Below, one piece after another: positions 16,526-23,638 of a stretch of DNA of 37,055 nt (position 1 is the stretch's first letter; each line of letters starts with the position of its first letter). Source of the stretch: Planctomycetia bacterium (GTDB lineage Bacteria > Planctomycetota > Planctomycetia > Gemmatales > Gemmataceae); the NCBI GenBank assembly GCA_005772955.1, contig SXID01000082.1, forward strand, positions 1 through 37,055. Reading direction: 5' to 3'. A program made the translations under genes and the position numbers. Below the pieces are notes generated by a model that made no database searches, was not told the DNA's origin, and saw only the letters and a list, made by a program, of their open reading frames with translations.

Positions 16526-16553
16526 GTGGCACAGACATTCCTGTCTGTGCCAC
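16526..16553. terminator. 12-bp perfect hairpin with TTCC loop
   Basis: GTGGCACAGACA (16526-16537) pairs perfectly with TGTCTGTGCCAC (16542-16553) around a 4-base loop. It sits in the 58-bp gap between the hddA-like and hddC-like genes. There is no T-tract on the downstream side of the minus strand. It may be an attenuator, processing site or dispersed repeat and need not be a full terminator. Confidence 0.65.
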
Positions 16554-16558
16554 GAAAC

Positions 16559-17584
16559 CTACGCCGCCCGGCGGATCGTCGGCCGCAGTACCGGCGACGG
16601 TGTCCCGCCGCTGACCACGCGCGTGCCCTCGAAGTCGAACCTAAATGGCACGTGCTGCAAGCCCGCCTCGGTCATCGCCTCGTTGAGTTGCTCGGCGTCT
16701 TCGGTGTAAAACATGAGGAACCCACCGCCGCCGGCGCCGATCAATTTGCCGCCCAGCCCGCCGTTCTTCATTCCGAGTTCGTACCACTCGTCGATCTTGG
16801 AGTTCGTCATGTTCCCGCTGCGTTTCTTCTTCGACCGCCAGTGAACGTTCATCAATTCCGCGAAGGCGCGCAGGTCGCCACCTTCCATCGCGTCCTTGCT
16901 CTTCAGCCCCAAGTCTTTGATGAAGTGCAGGTTGTCAATCATCGACTGATCGGCGGCCTTCGTTTTCGTGTCCTGTTCGCGCAGCACCTCGGACGCGGAT
17001 CGCGTGTAGCCGGTGAAGTACAACACGAGGTTCTGTTCGAGCCGACGCAGCGTGTCCGACGACGCACGCAGGGGCCAGTATTCGACGTGCCCGTCCGGGT
17101 GGAACCGGAAGCACGTCACCCCGCCGACCGCGGCGATGAACTGATCCTGCTTGCCGACCGGTTCTTTCAGCGTGTCGATCTCGATGTGGCACGCCTGCTC
17201 CGCGATCTCGGCGGCGCTCGGGTTGCCGTTGTGGAGCGCGTGCAGCCCGCGGAGCAACGCGGTGCAGAAGCTGCCCGACGACCCCAACCCAGTGCCCGCA
17301 GGGATGTCGGCCATCGCCGCGATCTCCAGCCCGTCGGCCGGGATACCGACTACCTGCATCGCGGTGCGCACGAGTGGGTGCTGAATGTCCTTCACGTCGG
17401 TGACGCGCTCGGACTGCGAGTACTTGAGGATCATCTCCGGCAGGATGGTCCGGTTGATGACGATATGAACGTGCCGGTCGATAGCGGCGGCCACGAGGAA
17501 GCCGGTGTGTTCGCGATAGTAGGACGGCAGGTCGGTTCCGCCCCCGCCGAGCGAGATGCGGAGTGGGCTGCGCGTGATGATCAT
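16559..17584 (-). CDS. hddA: D-glycero-alpha-D-manno-heptose 7-phosphate kinase-like GHMP kinase
   Basis: This 341-aa GHMP-family kinase has the N-terminal TRSPLRISLGGGGTDLPSYY, the ATP loop PAGTGLGSSGSFCTAL (95-110), and the C-terminal GGKLIGAGGGGFLMFY. HddA adds the 1-phosphate to heptose 7-phosphate, giving the alpha-1,7-bisphosphate that commits flux to GDP-heptose. Length and motifs fit HddA better than galactokinase or mevalonate kinase. GGAG lies about 8 bases before the ATG at 17584. The 132-bp spacer upstream shows no clear promoter. The protein ends in RRAA, like many in this locus. Confidence 0.88.
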   Translation of the reverse strand: MIITRSPLRISLGGGGTDLPSYYREHTGFLVAAAIDRHVHIVINRTILPEMILKYSQSERVTDVKDIQHPLVRTAMQVVGIPADGLEIAAMADIPAGTGLGSSGSFCTALLRGLHALHNGNPSAAEIAEQACHIEIDTLKEPVGKQDQFIAAVGGVTCFRFHPDGHVEYWPLRASSDTLRRLEQNLVLYFTGYTRSASEVLREQDTKTKAADQSMIDNLHFIKDLGLKSKDAMEGGDLRAFAELMNVHWRSKKKRSGNMTNSKIDEWYELGMKNGGLGGKLIGAGGGGFLMFYTEDAEQLNEAMTEAGLQHVPFRFDFEGTRVVSGGTPSPVLRPTIRRAA

Positions 17585-17716
17585 CGGTCAACTCCGCTTC
17601 CGTGCGGTCGGGTCATTCGCGCATCGCGCGGTATTGTGACTATCGGTTACAAGCTCGCCCGCGCTTCACACTTTGCCGAATAATCCGGTTGCGCGGCTCG
17701 CGAAGCCTTGAGCGGC

Positions 17717-18718
17717 TCAAGCCGCTTGCGGCTTCGCGGGCTTAGACTGCGTGTACACTCGCGCCACCACATCGAGCGCCGCGACCGCGTCGCTCAGCGT
17801 TGCGCCCGGCCCGGCTTCGCCATTGGTCGCTCGCTCGAAGTCACGGAACTCGGCGTTCCACGAACCGTCTTCGCCGGGGTATTCCCAGATGGTCGTTTCT
17901 GGTGGCCCCATCGCAGGCAACATGCGGTAATACGCGAGCCGCTCGACGCCGTAGCTCCCGCCCAAGCCGTCGATCTGAAGTTTCCCAGTACGGCCGTAGA
18001 TTTCGAGGCAGAACAGGTTCTTCCACTCGGAGCAACTCGCGTGCAGCCACCCCACTTGCCCGCCGGTGTGGTGCGTGCAGACGAAGCCGTTGTCTTCGAC
18101 TGGCATATCCCAGAAGAATGTTGTTGCGAAGCCGCTCACGGCGGTCACGTCGCCGAGGAACCATCGCGTGAGGTCGATGAGGTGAACGCCCTGGTCGAGC
18201 AGTTCGCCGCCGCCCGCGAGCGCCGGGTCCGAGCGCCATTCGCGGTCGTAGCCCACGCGCCCGCCGTGGCCGTATCGCCCGCGCACAAACATCAGCGGGC
18301 CACACGCGCCTTCATCGACCAGCGTTCGAGCCTTCAGCAGCGCCGGATGGAAGCGGTGGTTGAAGCCGACGCGAACCGTCACGCCCATTGCCTTCGCAGC
18401 CGCTACCACGGGGCGCAGTTCGCTAGCCGATCTCGCCGCGGGCTTCTCCACCAGCACGTTCTTGCCGGCCTCGATCGCGCCGAGCGCGATCGCGGCGAGC
18501 GAATCGTTGATCGTGGCGACCACGACCGCGTCCGCATCATCCCGGCGCACGATCTCTTTCCAGTCGCCGCTCGACACGCAACCGGGGTAGCTATTCGCGA
18601 GCGCGGCGGCGCGTTCGGGAACCGCGTCCGCGGTCGCGACGACGCGATGTCCCAGCGCGGCGATGGACTTCGCGCGCTTGCCACCGATCAGCCCACAACC
18701 CACGATCGCTACGCGCAC
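17717..18718 (-). CDS. Gfo/Idh/MocA-family NAD(P)-dependent oxidoreductase
   Basis: This 333-aa protein has an N-terminal Rossmann fold (VAIVGCGLIGG) and the family EKP motif (E91-K92-P93, in VEKPAARS). A C-terminal alpha/beta domain contains GGGELLDQGVHLIDLTRW, where Asp and His are typical catalytic residues. Such enzymes oxidise or reduce sugar hydroxyl/keto groups; a nucleotide-sugar C3 or C2 oxidation is possible here but unproven. The GTG at 18718 is preferred over one at 18727 because GGAGG lies 9 bases before it and directly abuts the other. It overlaps the upstream SDR gene by 10 bases, implying coupling. Its last codons (K-P-Q-A-A) are encoded by a palindrome. Confidence 0.88.
   Translation of the reverse strand: MRVAIVGCGLIGGKRAKSIAALGHRVVATADAVPERAAALANSYPGCVSSGDWKEIVRRDDADAVVVATINDSLAAIALGAIEAGKNVLVEKPAARSASELRPVVAAAKAMGVTVRVGFNHRFHPALLKARTLVDEGACGPLMFVRGRYGHGGRVGYDREWRSDPALAGGGELLDQGVHLIDLTRWFLGDVTAVSGFATTFFWDMPVEDNGFVCTHHTGGQVGWLHASCSEWKNLFCLEIYGRTGKLQIDGLGGSYGVERLAYYRMLPAMGPPETTIWEYPGEDGSWNAEFRDFERATNGEAGPGATLSDAVAALDVVARVYTQSKPAKPQAA
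17719..17734. repeat. Palindrome AAGCCGC-TT-GCGGCTT inside a gene's 3' end
   Basis: A perfect 7-bp stem with a 2-base loop spans the last five codons and the first base of the TGA of the Gfo/Idh gene. Read on the minus strand it is the same 16-mer as at 15769. Here the repeat is translated, adding K-P-Q-A-A to the protein. Confidence 0.8.
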
Positions 18719-19596
18719 TTCTTCCACCCTCCGCGATCTTCCGGTGTGATGCGGCGCAAGGTGTAGACGTCTCCGCGTGCGAGTTCGTCTTTCTTATCAG
18801 GCAGGTTCGCCCAGTCATCCCACACCGCGCTGAGAAGCCGACCGGAGATGCCGTCGGACGCGGCCGACGCGAGGAACACGCTGAGTTCCGCGCCCCGGTC
18901 CAACGGCGTGCCGCCGGAGTCGCGTGTCTTGGTCATCTTGTCGAAGAACGCAGCCCCGACCTTTTCCGGTCCGGCCGCGATGAGGTCGTCCATGAATCGC
19001 GTGTTCAGCGCGCCGGGCGCGATCGCGTTCACGTCGATGCCGGCACCGCGAGTTTCCTCTGCGAGCGTCTCCGTGAACCGCACCACGGCGGCCTTCGACG
19101 CGGCGTAGGAGCTGATGCGCGGCAGCGGCGCGGTCGCGCCACCGCCGGACAGGTTGATGACCTTGCCGTAGTTCGCGCGACGCATGTGCGGCAGGAATGC
19201 GCGGCACATGAGAATGGTACCGAACAGGTTGATCTCGATCGCCTTGACCCACTCCGACCAGTCGTTGTCTTCGATGAGTCCGAACGGCCCGTACACGCCG
19301 GCGTTGTTGACCAACACGCACGGGTTGTCGAGTTCCGCTAACGCCTGAACCGCGGTGGCGTTGCAATCGCGCTCGTTGGACACGTCCGCGATGCGACCGA
19401 GCACCTGTTGGTCTGGGAGTGTGGCGAGAGGGGTGAGTTCCGCGACGGTTCGCGTCAGTAACTCTGCGCCCCGGGCGGTGAGAAGAACACTGGCCCCGGC
19501 TCGCACGAAGTGTTCCGCGATGGTGCGCCCCAGTCCCTGATTCGCCCCGGTGATGACGGCCGACCGGCCGGCGAGCGGCTTGCCCCGCGAGTCCAT
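18709..19596 (-). CDS. Classical short-chain dehydrogenase/reductase
   Basis: This 295-aa SDR has TGANQGLG cofactor loop (16-23), NNAG (97-100), Ser150, and the YAASK catalytic pair (Y164, K168). The C-terminus is ~40 residues longer than usual and ends in a polar stretch without known motif. Substrate unknown; in this locus it may act on a sugar or nucleotide sugar, but SDRs of this kind also act on small alcohols and ketones. GGAG lies ~9 bases before the ATG. A candidate promoter is at 19635-19664. It overlaps the downstream Gfo/Idh gene. Confidence 0.87.
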   Translation of the reverse strand: MDSRGKPLAGRSAVITGANQGLGRTIAEHFVRAGASVLLTARGAELLTRTVAELTPLATLPDQQVLGRIADVSNERDCNATAVQALAELDNPCVLVNNAGVYGPFGLIEDNDWSEWVKAIEINLFGTILMCRAFLPHMRRANYGKVINLSGGGATAPLPRISSYAASKAAVVRFTETLAEETRGAGIDVNAIAPGALNTRFMDDLIAAGPEKVGAAFFDKMTKTRDSGGTPLDRGAELSVFLASAASDGISGRLLSAVWDDWANLPDKKDELARGDVYTLRRITPEDRGGWKKCA

Positions 19597-19634
19597 TCGC
19601 AGAATCTCCGAACCAAGTTGCGTAACCTGCGGTG

Positions 19635-19664
19635 CCTATACCCTGCGGCGTGGGTTGCGGACAA
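19635..19664 (-). promoter_or_regulatory. Candidate sigma70-type promoter for SDR and downstream genes
   Basis: On the minus strand TTGTCC (19664-19659) and TATAGG (19640-19635) are separated by 18 bases, each matching four of six consensus positions. It lies ~40 bases before the SDR start. This is a sequence match only; planctomycete promoters are poorly defined. Confidence 0.35.
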
Positions 19665-19678
19665 GGGGAACTCGCCAC

Positions 19679-19694
19679 AAGCCGCTCGCGGCTT
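19679..19694. repeat. Stop-codon palindrome AAGCCGC-TC-GCGGCTT
   Basis: A perfect 7-bp stem with a 2-base loop directly after the dehydrogenase-like gene; the final A of its TGA is the first base of the stem on the minus strand. The sequence around the stop (GGCGTGAAGCCGC) is the same as at the gmhA stop near 15132. Confidence 0.8.
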
Positions 19695-20962
19695 CACGCC
19701 GCGCGCCCAGCGGCCACGTACGCAATCGTCGGATCGTTCGCCAGGCCCGCGGAGAGGAAGTGCGTGGGGTCAATCACCTTCGCCTTCTTCATCGCGCCGC
19801 GCACTTGCGCCGGGGTGAGCGTGCGGTACTCTGGCCATGGGGTCGCGAGTACGCTCACGTCGGCGCCGCGCATCGCGCCCTCGGCGGTGTCCGCGAGTTC
19901 CACGCCGCGAAGCTCGGCGGCGTCGCGATTCGCCGCCGGGTCGTGCGCGCGAACCTTCACGCCGCGCGTGAGCAACCACTGGCACAGTTCGACCGACCCG
20001 GAGCGCCGCAACGTGTCCGTGCCCGGCTTGTACGTGAGGCCCAGCACCGCGACCGTCGCGCCAGCGGGGACGCCGGAAAGCTGATCGCGGAGCCAGTTCT
20101 TCTGGCACTCGTTGCTCGCCCGCACGCCGCTAAAGAGGTGTGCCGGCCGGGCGTTTTCCGCAGCGAGGTCGAGCAGGAAGCCGATGTCGCGGGCGAGCGT
20201 GCCGCCCGCGAACGCGGTCCCCGGCGAGAGGTACGCTTTCGGCCCGATGCGCTGCTCGCTCTTGAGGCCGCGCTCCACTTCTTTCGCGTCCGCGCCCACG
20301 ACTTCGCAGATGCGCGCGAGTTCGTTGATGAACGCGACCGACGTGGCGAGGAACGCGTTGACCGCGTGCTTCGTCATCTCCGCGGACGCGACCGACATCC
20401 ACACGCGATCGCCGCCGAACGGCGCGAGGAGTTCCGTTAACTTCGCGCGGTCGCTCGCGTCACACCCCAACACGACGCGGTCCGGTTTGCGGAAGCAATC
20501 GAGCGCCTGCCCGAGCCGCAGGTTCTCCGGCGAGCACGCGACACTCACGCCGCGCGCGGCCCAATCCGTTGCGAGTTTCTTTCCGAAGCCCACTGGCACC
20601 TGCGACGAGACCAGCACGAGCGTGCCGGGCGTCAGGTGCGGGGCGATGTCTTCGAGCCGGTCGCGGACCCACTTCACGTCGGCGTTATCGCTGCTGTCTA
20701 CCGGCGTGTCGAAGCACACCCACACGACTTCCGCCGAAGGGATTGCAGTGGCTTCGTCGCTAGTAAAGCGGAGCCGGTTCGCATGCTGTTGTTCGGTGAG
20801 GAGCGCCGCGAGTCCGGGTTCGTCCACTGCGGGCTTGTTCGCGCGCAGGTTCGCGATGGTAACCGCATCGGGATCGAGGCCGACAACGGTGTGGCCGCCG
20901 TCCGCGAGGCACGCGGCCGTCACGCTGCCGAGGTGCCACAGGCCGTACACGGTGACGCGCAT
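19694..20962 (-). CDS. UDP-glucose/GDP-mannose dehydrogenase-family protein lacking the catalytic Cys
   Basis: This 422-aa protein has the three domains of the UGD family: N-terminal Rossmann (VTVYGLWHLGSVTAACLA), central helical domain with Lys198 and Asn202 conserved (TKHAVNAFLATSVAFINE), and C-terminal domain (LGLTYKPGTDTLRRSGS). The catalytic cysteine loop, normally GGxCLPKD, reads AGGTLARD with Thr255 at the Cys position. The usual PEFLREG loop is PENLRLG. Without the cysteine the thioester step of four-electron oxidation to a uronate cannot proceed as known, so it may do a single two-electron oxidation, or act otherwise. GGAAG lies ~6 bases before the ATG. The protein ends in GRAA. Confidence 0.88.
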   Translation of the reverse strand: MRVTVYGLWHLGSVTAACLADGGHTVVGLDPDAVTIANLRANKPAVDEPGLAALLTEQQHANRLRFTSDEATAIPSAEVVWVCFDTPVDSSDNADVKWVRDRLEDIAPHLTPGTLVLVSSQVPVGFGKKLATDWAARGVSVACSPENLRLGQALDCFRKPDRVVLGCDASDRAKLTELLAPFGGDRVWMSVASAEMTKHAVNAFLATSVAFINELARICEVVGADAKEVERGLKSEQRIGPKAYLSPGTAFAGGTLARDIGFLLDLAAENARPAHLFSGVRASNECQKNWLRDQLSGVPAGATVAVLGLTYKPGTDTLRRSGSVELCQWLLTRGVKVRAHDPAANRDAAELRGVELADTAEGAMRGADVSVLATPWPEYRTLTPAQVRGAMKKAKVIDPTHFLSAGLANDPTIAYVAAGRAA

Positions 20963-20980
20963 GAGGAACTTCCGTGTGTG

Positions 20981-21081
20981 GTCATCACGCTCCGCGTGAT
21001 GTCGCCTTTGCGGTTCAGGTGCGCTTCGAGCAAACGTTAATCGCTTGCCAGGGTCGCGGACATCACGCGGAGCGTGATGAC
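20981..21081. repeat. 23-bp perfect inverted repeat, arms palindromic
   Basis: The arms 20981-21003 and 21059-21081 are perfect reverse complements with a 55-base loop. Each arm contains ATCACGC-TCC-GCGTGAT, itself a palindrome. The core CACGCTCCG-C-GTG is nearly that of the element at 14460-14523. It fills most of the 133-bp spacer between the epimerase-like and dehydrogenase-like genes. Confidence 0.9.
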
Positions 21082-21095
21082 TACTATGAAGACAA

Positions 21096-22058
21096 TCACG
21101 CCGCGTGGCGCGACTCGATCACCCACGGGTTCGCGCGAAGGTAGTCGAGCGTGCGAATCACCGCGTCGCGGATGCTCAGCTTCTGCCTCCAGCCGAACGA
21201 TTGAAGTTTCTTCGTGTCGAGGAAAATGAACGGGCTGTCGCCGATCCAGCCACGCGCCCCGCCGGTGTGATTCACCTTCGGCGTGAGGCCGAGGCGGTCG
21301 CAGATCCAACCGAGCGAGTTGTCCACCTGGCAGTATTCGTCCGCGCCGAGGTTCACCACGTTCACCGGTTGCTCGGCCTTCTCCACCACGGTGAAGATCG
21401 CGTCGATGCAGTCCTGAACGTACAGGTAGCTCTTGCGCTGTTTGCCGTCGCCCAGCACCTCAATGCTGTTCGGATTGGCAAGCAGTTTCGCGTAGAAGTC
21501 GAACACGTGACCGTGCGTGTATCGCTCACCGAGGATCGACACGAACCGGAAGATGAACGCCTGAAACCCGAAGCCGGTCGCGTACGCGGAGATCAAGCCT
21601 TCGCCCGCGACCTTGCTCGCGGCGTACAGACTCGTCTGTACCGGGAACGGGGCGTTCTCCGGCGTCGGGAACACTTCCGCTTCGCCGTACACCGAACCGG
21701 TGGACGAGAAGCCGATACGCTTCACGCCGTTCTGGCGCATCGCTTCGAGCACGTTGAACGTCGCGATTGTGTTCTGTTGCAGGTCGCGGTCCGGGTGGTT
21801 CGTGCCGAAACGAACGTCAGCATTTGCCGCGAGGTGAAACACGAAGTCGTGCCCCGCGACCGCTCGCGTCAGCGCGGGCTTGTCGAGCAAGTCGCCCTCG
21901 ACGAGCGCGAATCGCGTGTTCTTTTGCGCGTCCGCGAGGAACTGCCGCTGCCCGGTACTGAAGTTATCGAACGCGGTGACGTGGTGCCCATCCGCGAGCA
22001 GGCGGTCCACCAAGTTGCTCCCAATGAACCCGGCCCCGCCAGTGACGAAGTAGCGCAT
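21096..22058 (-). CDS. NAD-dependent sugar-nucleotide epimerase (extended SDR)
   Basis: This 320-aa protein has GGAGFIG (7-13) and a YAASK pair in [11 protein letters not shown]. The upstream SSTGSVYGE matches epimerases more than 4,6-dehydratases, which carry T-D-E there. UDP-hexose 4-epimerase-like activity is the best general reading; exact sugar unknown. The C-terminal part contains [20 protein letters not shown], a usual closing segment for this family. GGAGG lies 8 bases before the ATG at 22058; the frame extends upstream over the methyltransferase gene, but that portion is a shadow. It ends in RHAA. Confidence 0.9.
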   Translation of the reverse strand: MRYFVTGGAGFIGSNLVDRLLADGHHVTAFDNFSTGQRQFLADAQKNTRFALVEGDLLDKPALTRAVAGHDFVFHLAANADVRFGTNHPDRDLQQNTIATFNVLEAMRQNGVKRIGFSSTGSVYGEAEVFPTPENAPFPVQTSLYAASKVAGEGLISAYATGFGFQAFIFRFVSILGERYTHGHVFDFYAKLLANPNSIEVLGDGKQRKSYLYVQDCIDAIFTVVEKAEQPVNVVNLGADEYCQVDNSLGWICDRLGLTPKVNHTGGARGWIGDSPFIFLDTKKLQSFGWRQKLSIRDAVIRTLDYLRANPWVIESRHAA

Positions 22059-22081
22059 GTCGTGAACCTCCGTGTTGTGAA

Positions 22082-22831
22082 TCACGCCGCGGCGCGGGTG
22101 TCGAGCGCGTTGAGCGCCCGTGCGCGGGGCTTCAGCGTCAGCCCGATGACCAGATTGCACCACGTCGCGGGGATGAAGCGGAACGGGAAGAACCGGCGGT
22201 GTTCGACCGTGAAGTACGGCGCGAGTTCTTCCTGAATCTCGTGCGGCCGGTTCACGTGCTCGCGCTCGATGAACCACTTGTAGGGCTGCTTGTACCGGCG
22301 CTCGAAGATGCGCTGCGCGGAGATGCGGCGGGCCATCGTGTACGCCAGACTGCCCTCGCACGGGATCACGATCGAGAACGTCCCCCTGGCCTTATCGCAA
22401 AGGCGGTACATCTCGCGCGCGGCGGCTGGCAGGTTCGGCAAGTGTTCGAGCACGTGAATCGCGAGGACGCGGTCGAAGTACCCGTCCGGGTGCGGGAGTC
22501 TCGCCTGGCAATCACCGGTCACGGTCTGGATCTTCGGAAACCGTTCACGAATCGCCGCGCTCATGTTCTCGCGTAGTTCGAGCGCGTGGTACGCGCGTTC
22601 CTGCTCCGGCGTGAGCTTCTCGTACTTCAGGTGCTCGCCGATCCCGGCACCGATTTCGAGCGTGCGGTGGAACTCGGCCGGCGCGTGCGCCACCGGGTAC
22701 GAGTGGTTGAACCGGTCGATACGCCCGAACTTGTTGGGCAGCACCTCGTGCCAGTGCTTCATGAAGTCGTCGCTGATGCGCTGCTGCTCCGGCGTGAGCG
22801 GCGGGAACGTCTTCGGCCACGTCGTGGGCAT
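22082..22831 (-). CDS. Class I SAM-dependent methyltransferase
   Basis: This 249-aa protein has the SAM-binding motif LEIGAGIGEHL (58-68), a GDCQARLP segment and AIHVLEHLPNLP, the motif around the acidic post-II region typical of methyltransferase-11-like enzymes. Acceptor unknown; in this locus a sugar or lipid-linked glycan is likely. The C-terminal region (PFRFIPATWCNLVIGLTLKP) is hydrophobic enough to associate with membrane. GGAGG lies 8 bases before the ATG. The end of the protein is RAAA. Confidence 0.88.
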   Translation of the reverse strand: MPTTWPKTFPPLTPEQQRISDDFMKHWHEVLPNKFGRIDRFNHSYPVAHAPAEFHRTLEIGAGIGEHLKYEKLTPEQERAYHALELRENMSAAIRERFPKIQTVTGDCQARLPHPDGYFDRVLAIHVLEHLPNLPAAAREMYRLCDKARGTFSIVIPCEGSLAYTMARRISAQRIFERRYKQPYKWFIEREHVNRPHEIQEELAPYFTVEHRRFFPFRFIPATWCNLVIGLTLKPRARALNALDTRAAA

Positions 22832-22859
22832 GTGAGTTTCCTCCGTGACATCGACCCGG

Positions 22860-23606
22860 TTACGCCCGCGGCGCGGGCACGGGGAGTGCCGCGCGGCGCC
22901 CGCCGAACCGGATGCGGAACAGATCCTTCAGGTTCTTCCAGTTGCCGGAGACAAGTTTCAGTCGCGTGTCTCCGTCGTCCTGCCACGCGACGCCGACTTC
23001 CTTCACCTTGTAACCGGCTCGCGCGGCCAGCGAGAGAATCTCGACATCGAACATGTAGCCGTCGATGCGCTGACGCGTGAACAGGTCGCGGGCGACCTCG
23101 GCGCGGAAGAACTTGAACCCGCACTGCGTGTCCTGGATCCCGCGCAACCCAACAAGAGGCCGCATCACCATGCCGAACCCCTTCGATCCGATGCGGCGAT
23201 ACCACGGCTGACGCACGCGGATGTTCGCCCCAGCCGCGGCACGCGAACCGATCACGATGTCGTAGTCCTGCTCGAACCACGGCATCACCTTCTCGATCTC
23301 GTCGATGGGCACCTTGTAGTCGGCGTCGAGGAACCCGACCATTTCGCCGGTCGCGGCCAGCACGCCTTCCCGCACGCCCCGGCCCTTGCCGCGGCGCTCA
23401 GGCGCGCCCATCACGCGCACCGGCATCTCGCTGACGAGCGCCGCAGCGGCTTCGCGTGTGCCGTCGGTGCCGTCGGCGCTGACGATCAACTCGTAGGTGA
23501 CGCCGCGCGGTTCGAGGTACTCACGGATCGCGCGAAGGGTGCGCTGGATCGTCGCGACCTCGTTGAACGCGGGGATCACCAAACTCAACTGCGGGGACGC
23601 GCTCAT
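22860..23606 (-). CDS. Polyprenyl-phosphate glycosyltransferase-like GT2 (ALG5/DPM type)
   Basis: This 248-aa GT2 has LSLVIPAFNEVATIQRTL at the N-terminus, the DAD metal motif (94-96) in GFLDADYKVP, and IQDTQCGFKFFR, typical of dolichyl-phosphate glucosyl/mannosyltransferase relatives. It has no membrane segments. Such enzymes load a hexose from a nucleotide sugar onto polyprenyl phosphate at the inner face of the membrane. The gene upstream encodes a large multi-pass protein that could use this lipid-linked donor. AGGAG lies 9 bases before the ATG. Confidence 0.9.
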   Translation of the reverse strand: MSASPQLSLVIPAFNEVATIQRTLRAIREYLEPRGVTYELIVSADGTDGTREAAAALVSEMPVRVMGAPERRGKGRGVREGVLAATGEMVGFLDADYKVPIDEIEKVMPWFEQDYDIVIGSRAAAGANIRVRQPWYRRIGSKGFGMVMRPLVGLRGIQDTQCGFKFFRAEVARDLFTRQRIDGYMFDVEILSLAARAGYKVKEVGVAWQDDGDTRLKLVSGNWKNLKDLFRIRFGGRRAALPVPAPRA

Positions 23607-23638
23607 CGGGCGCTGCTCCTGGCTAGAGTCACGGACGG

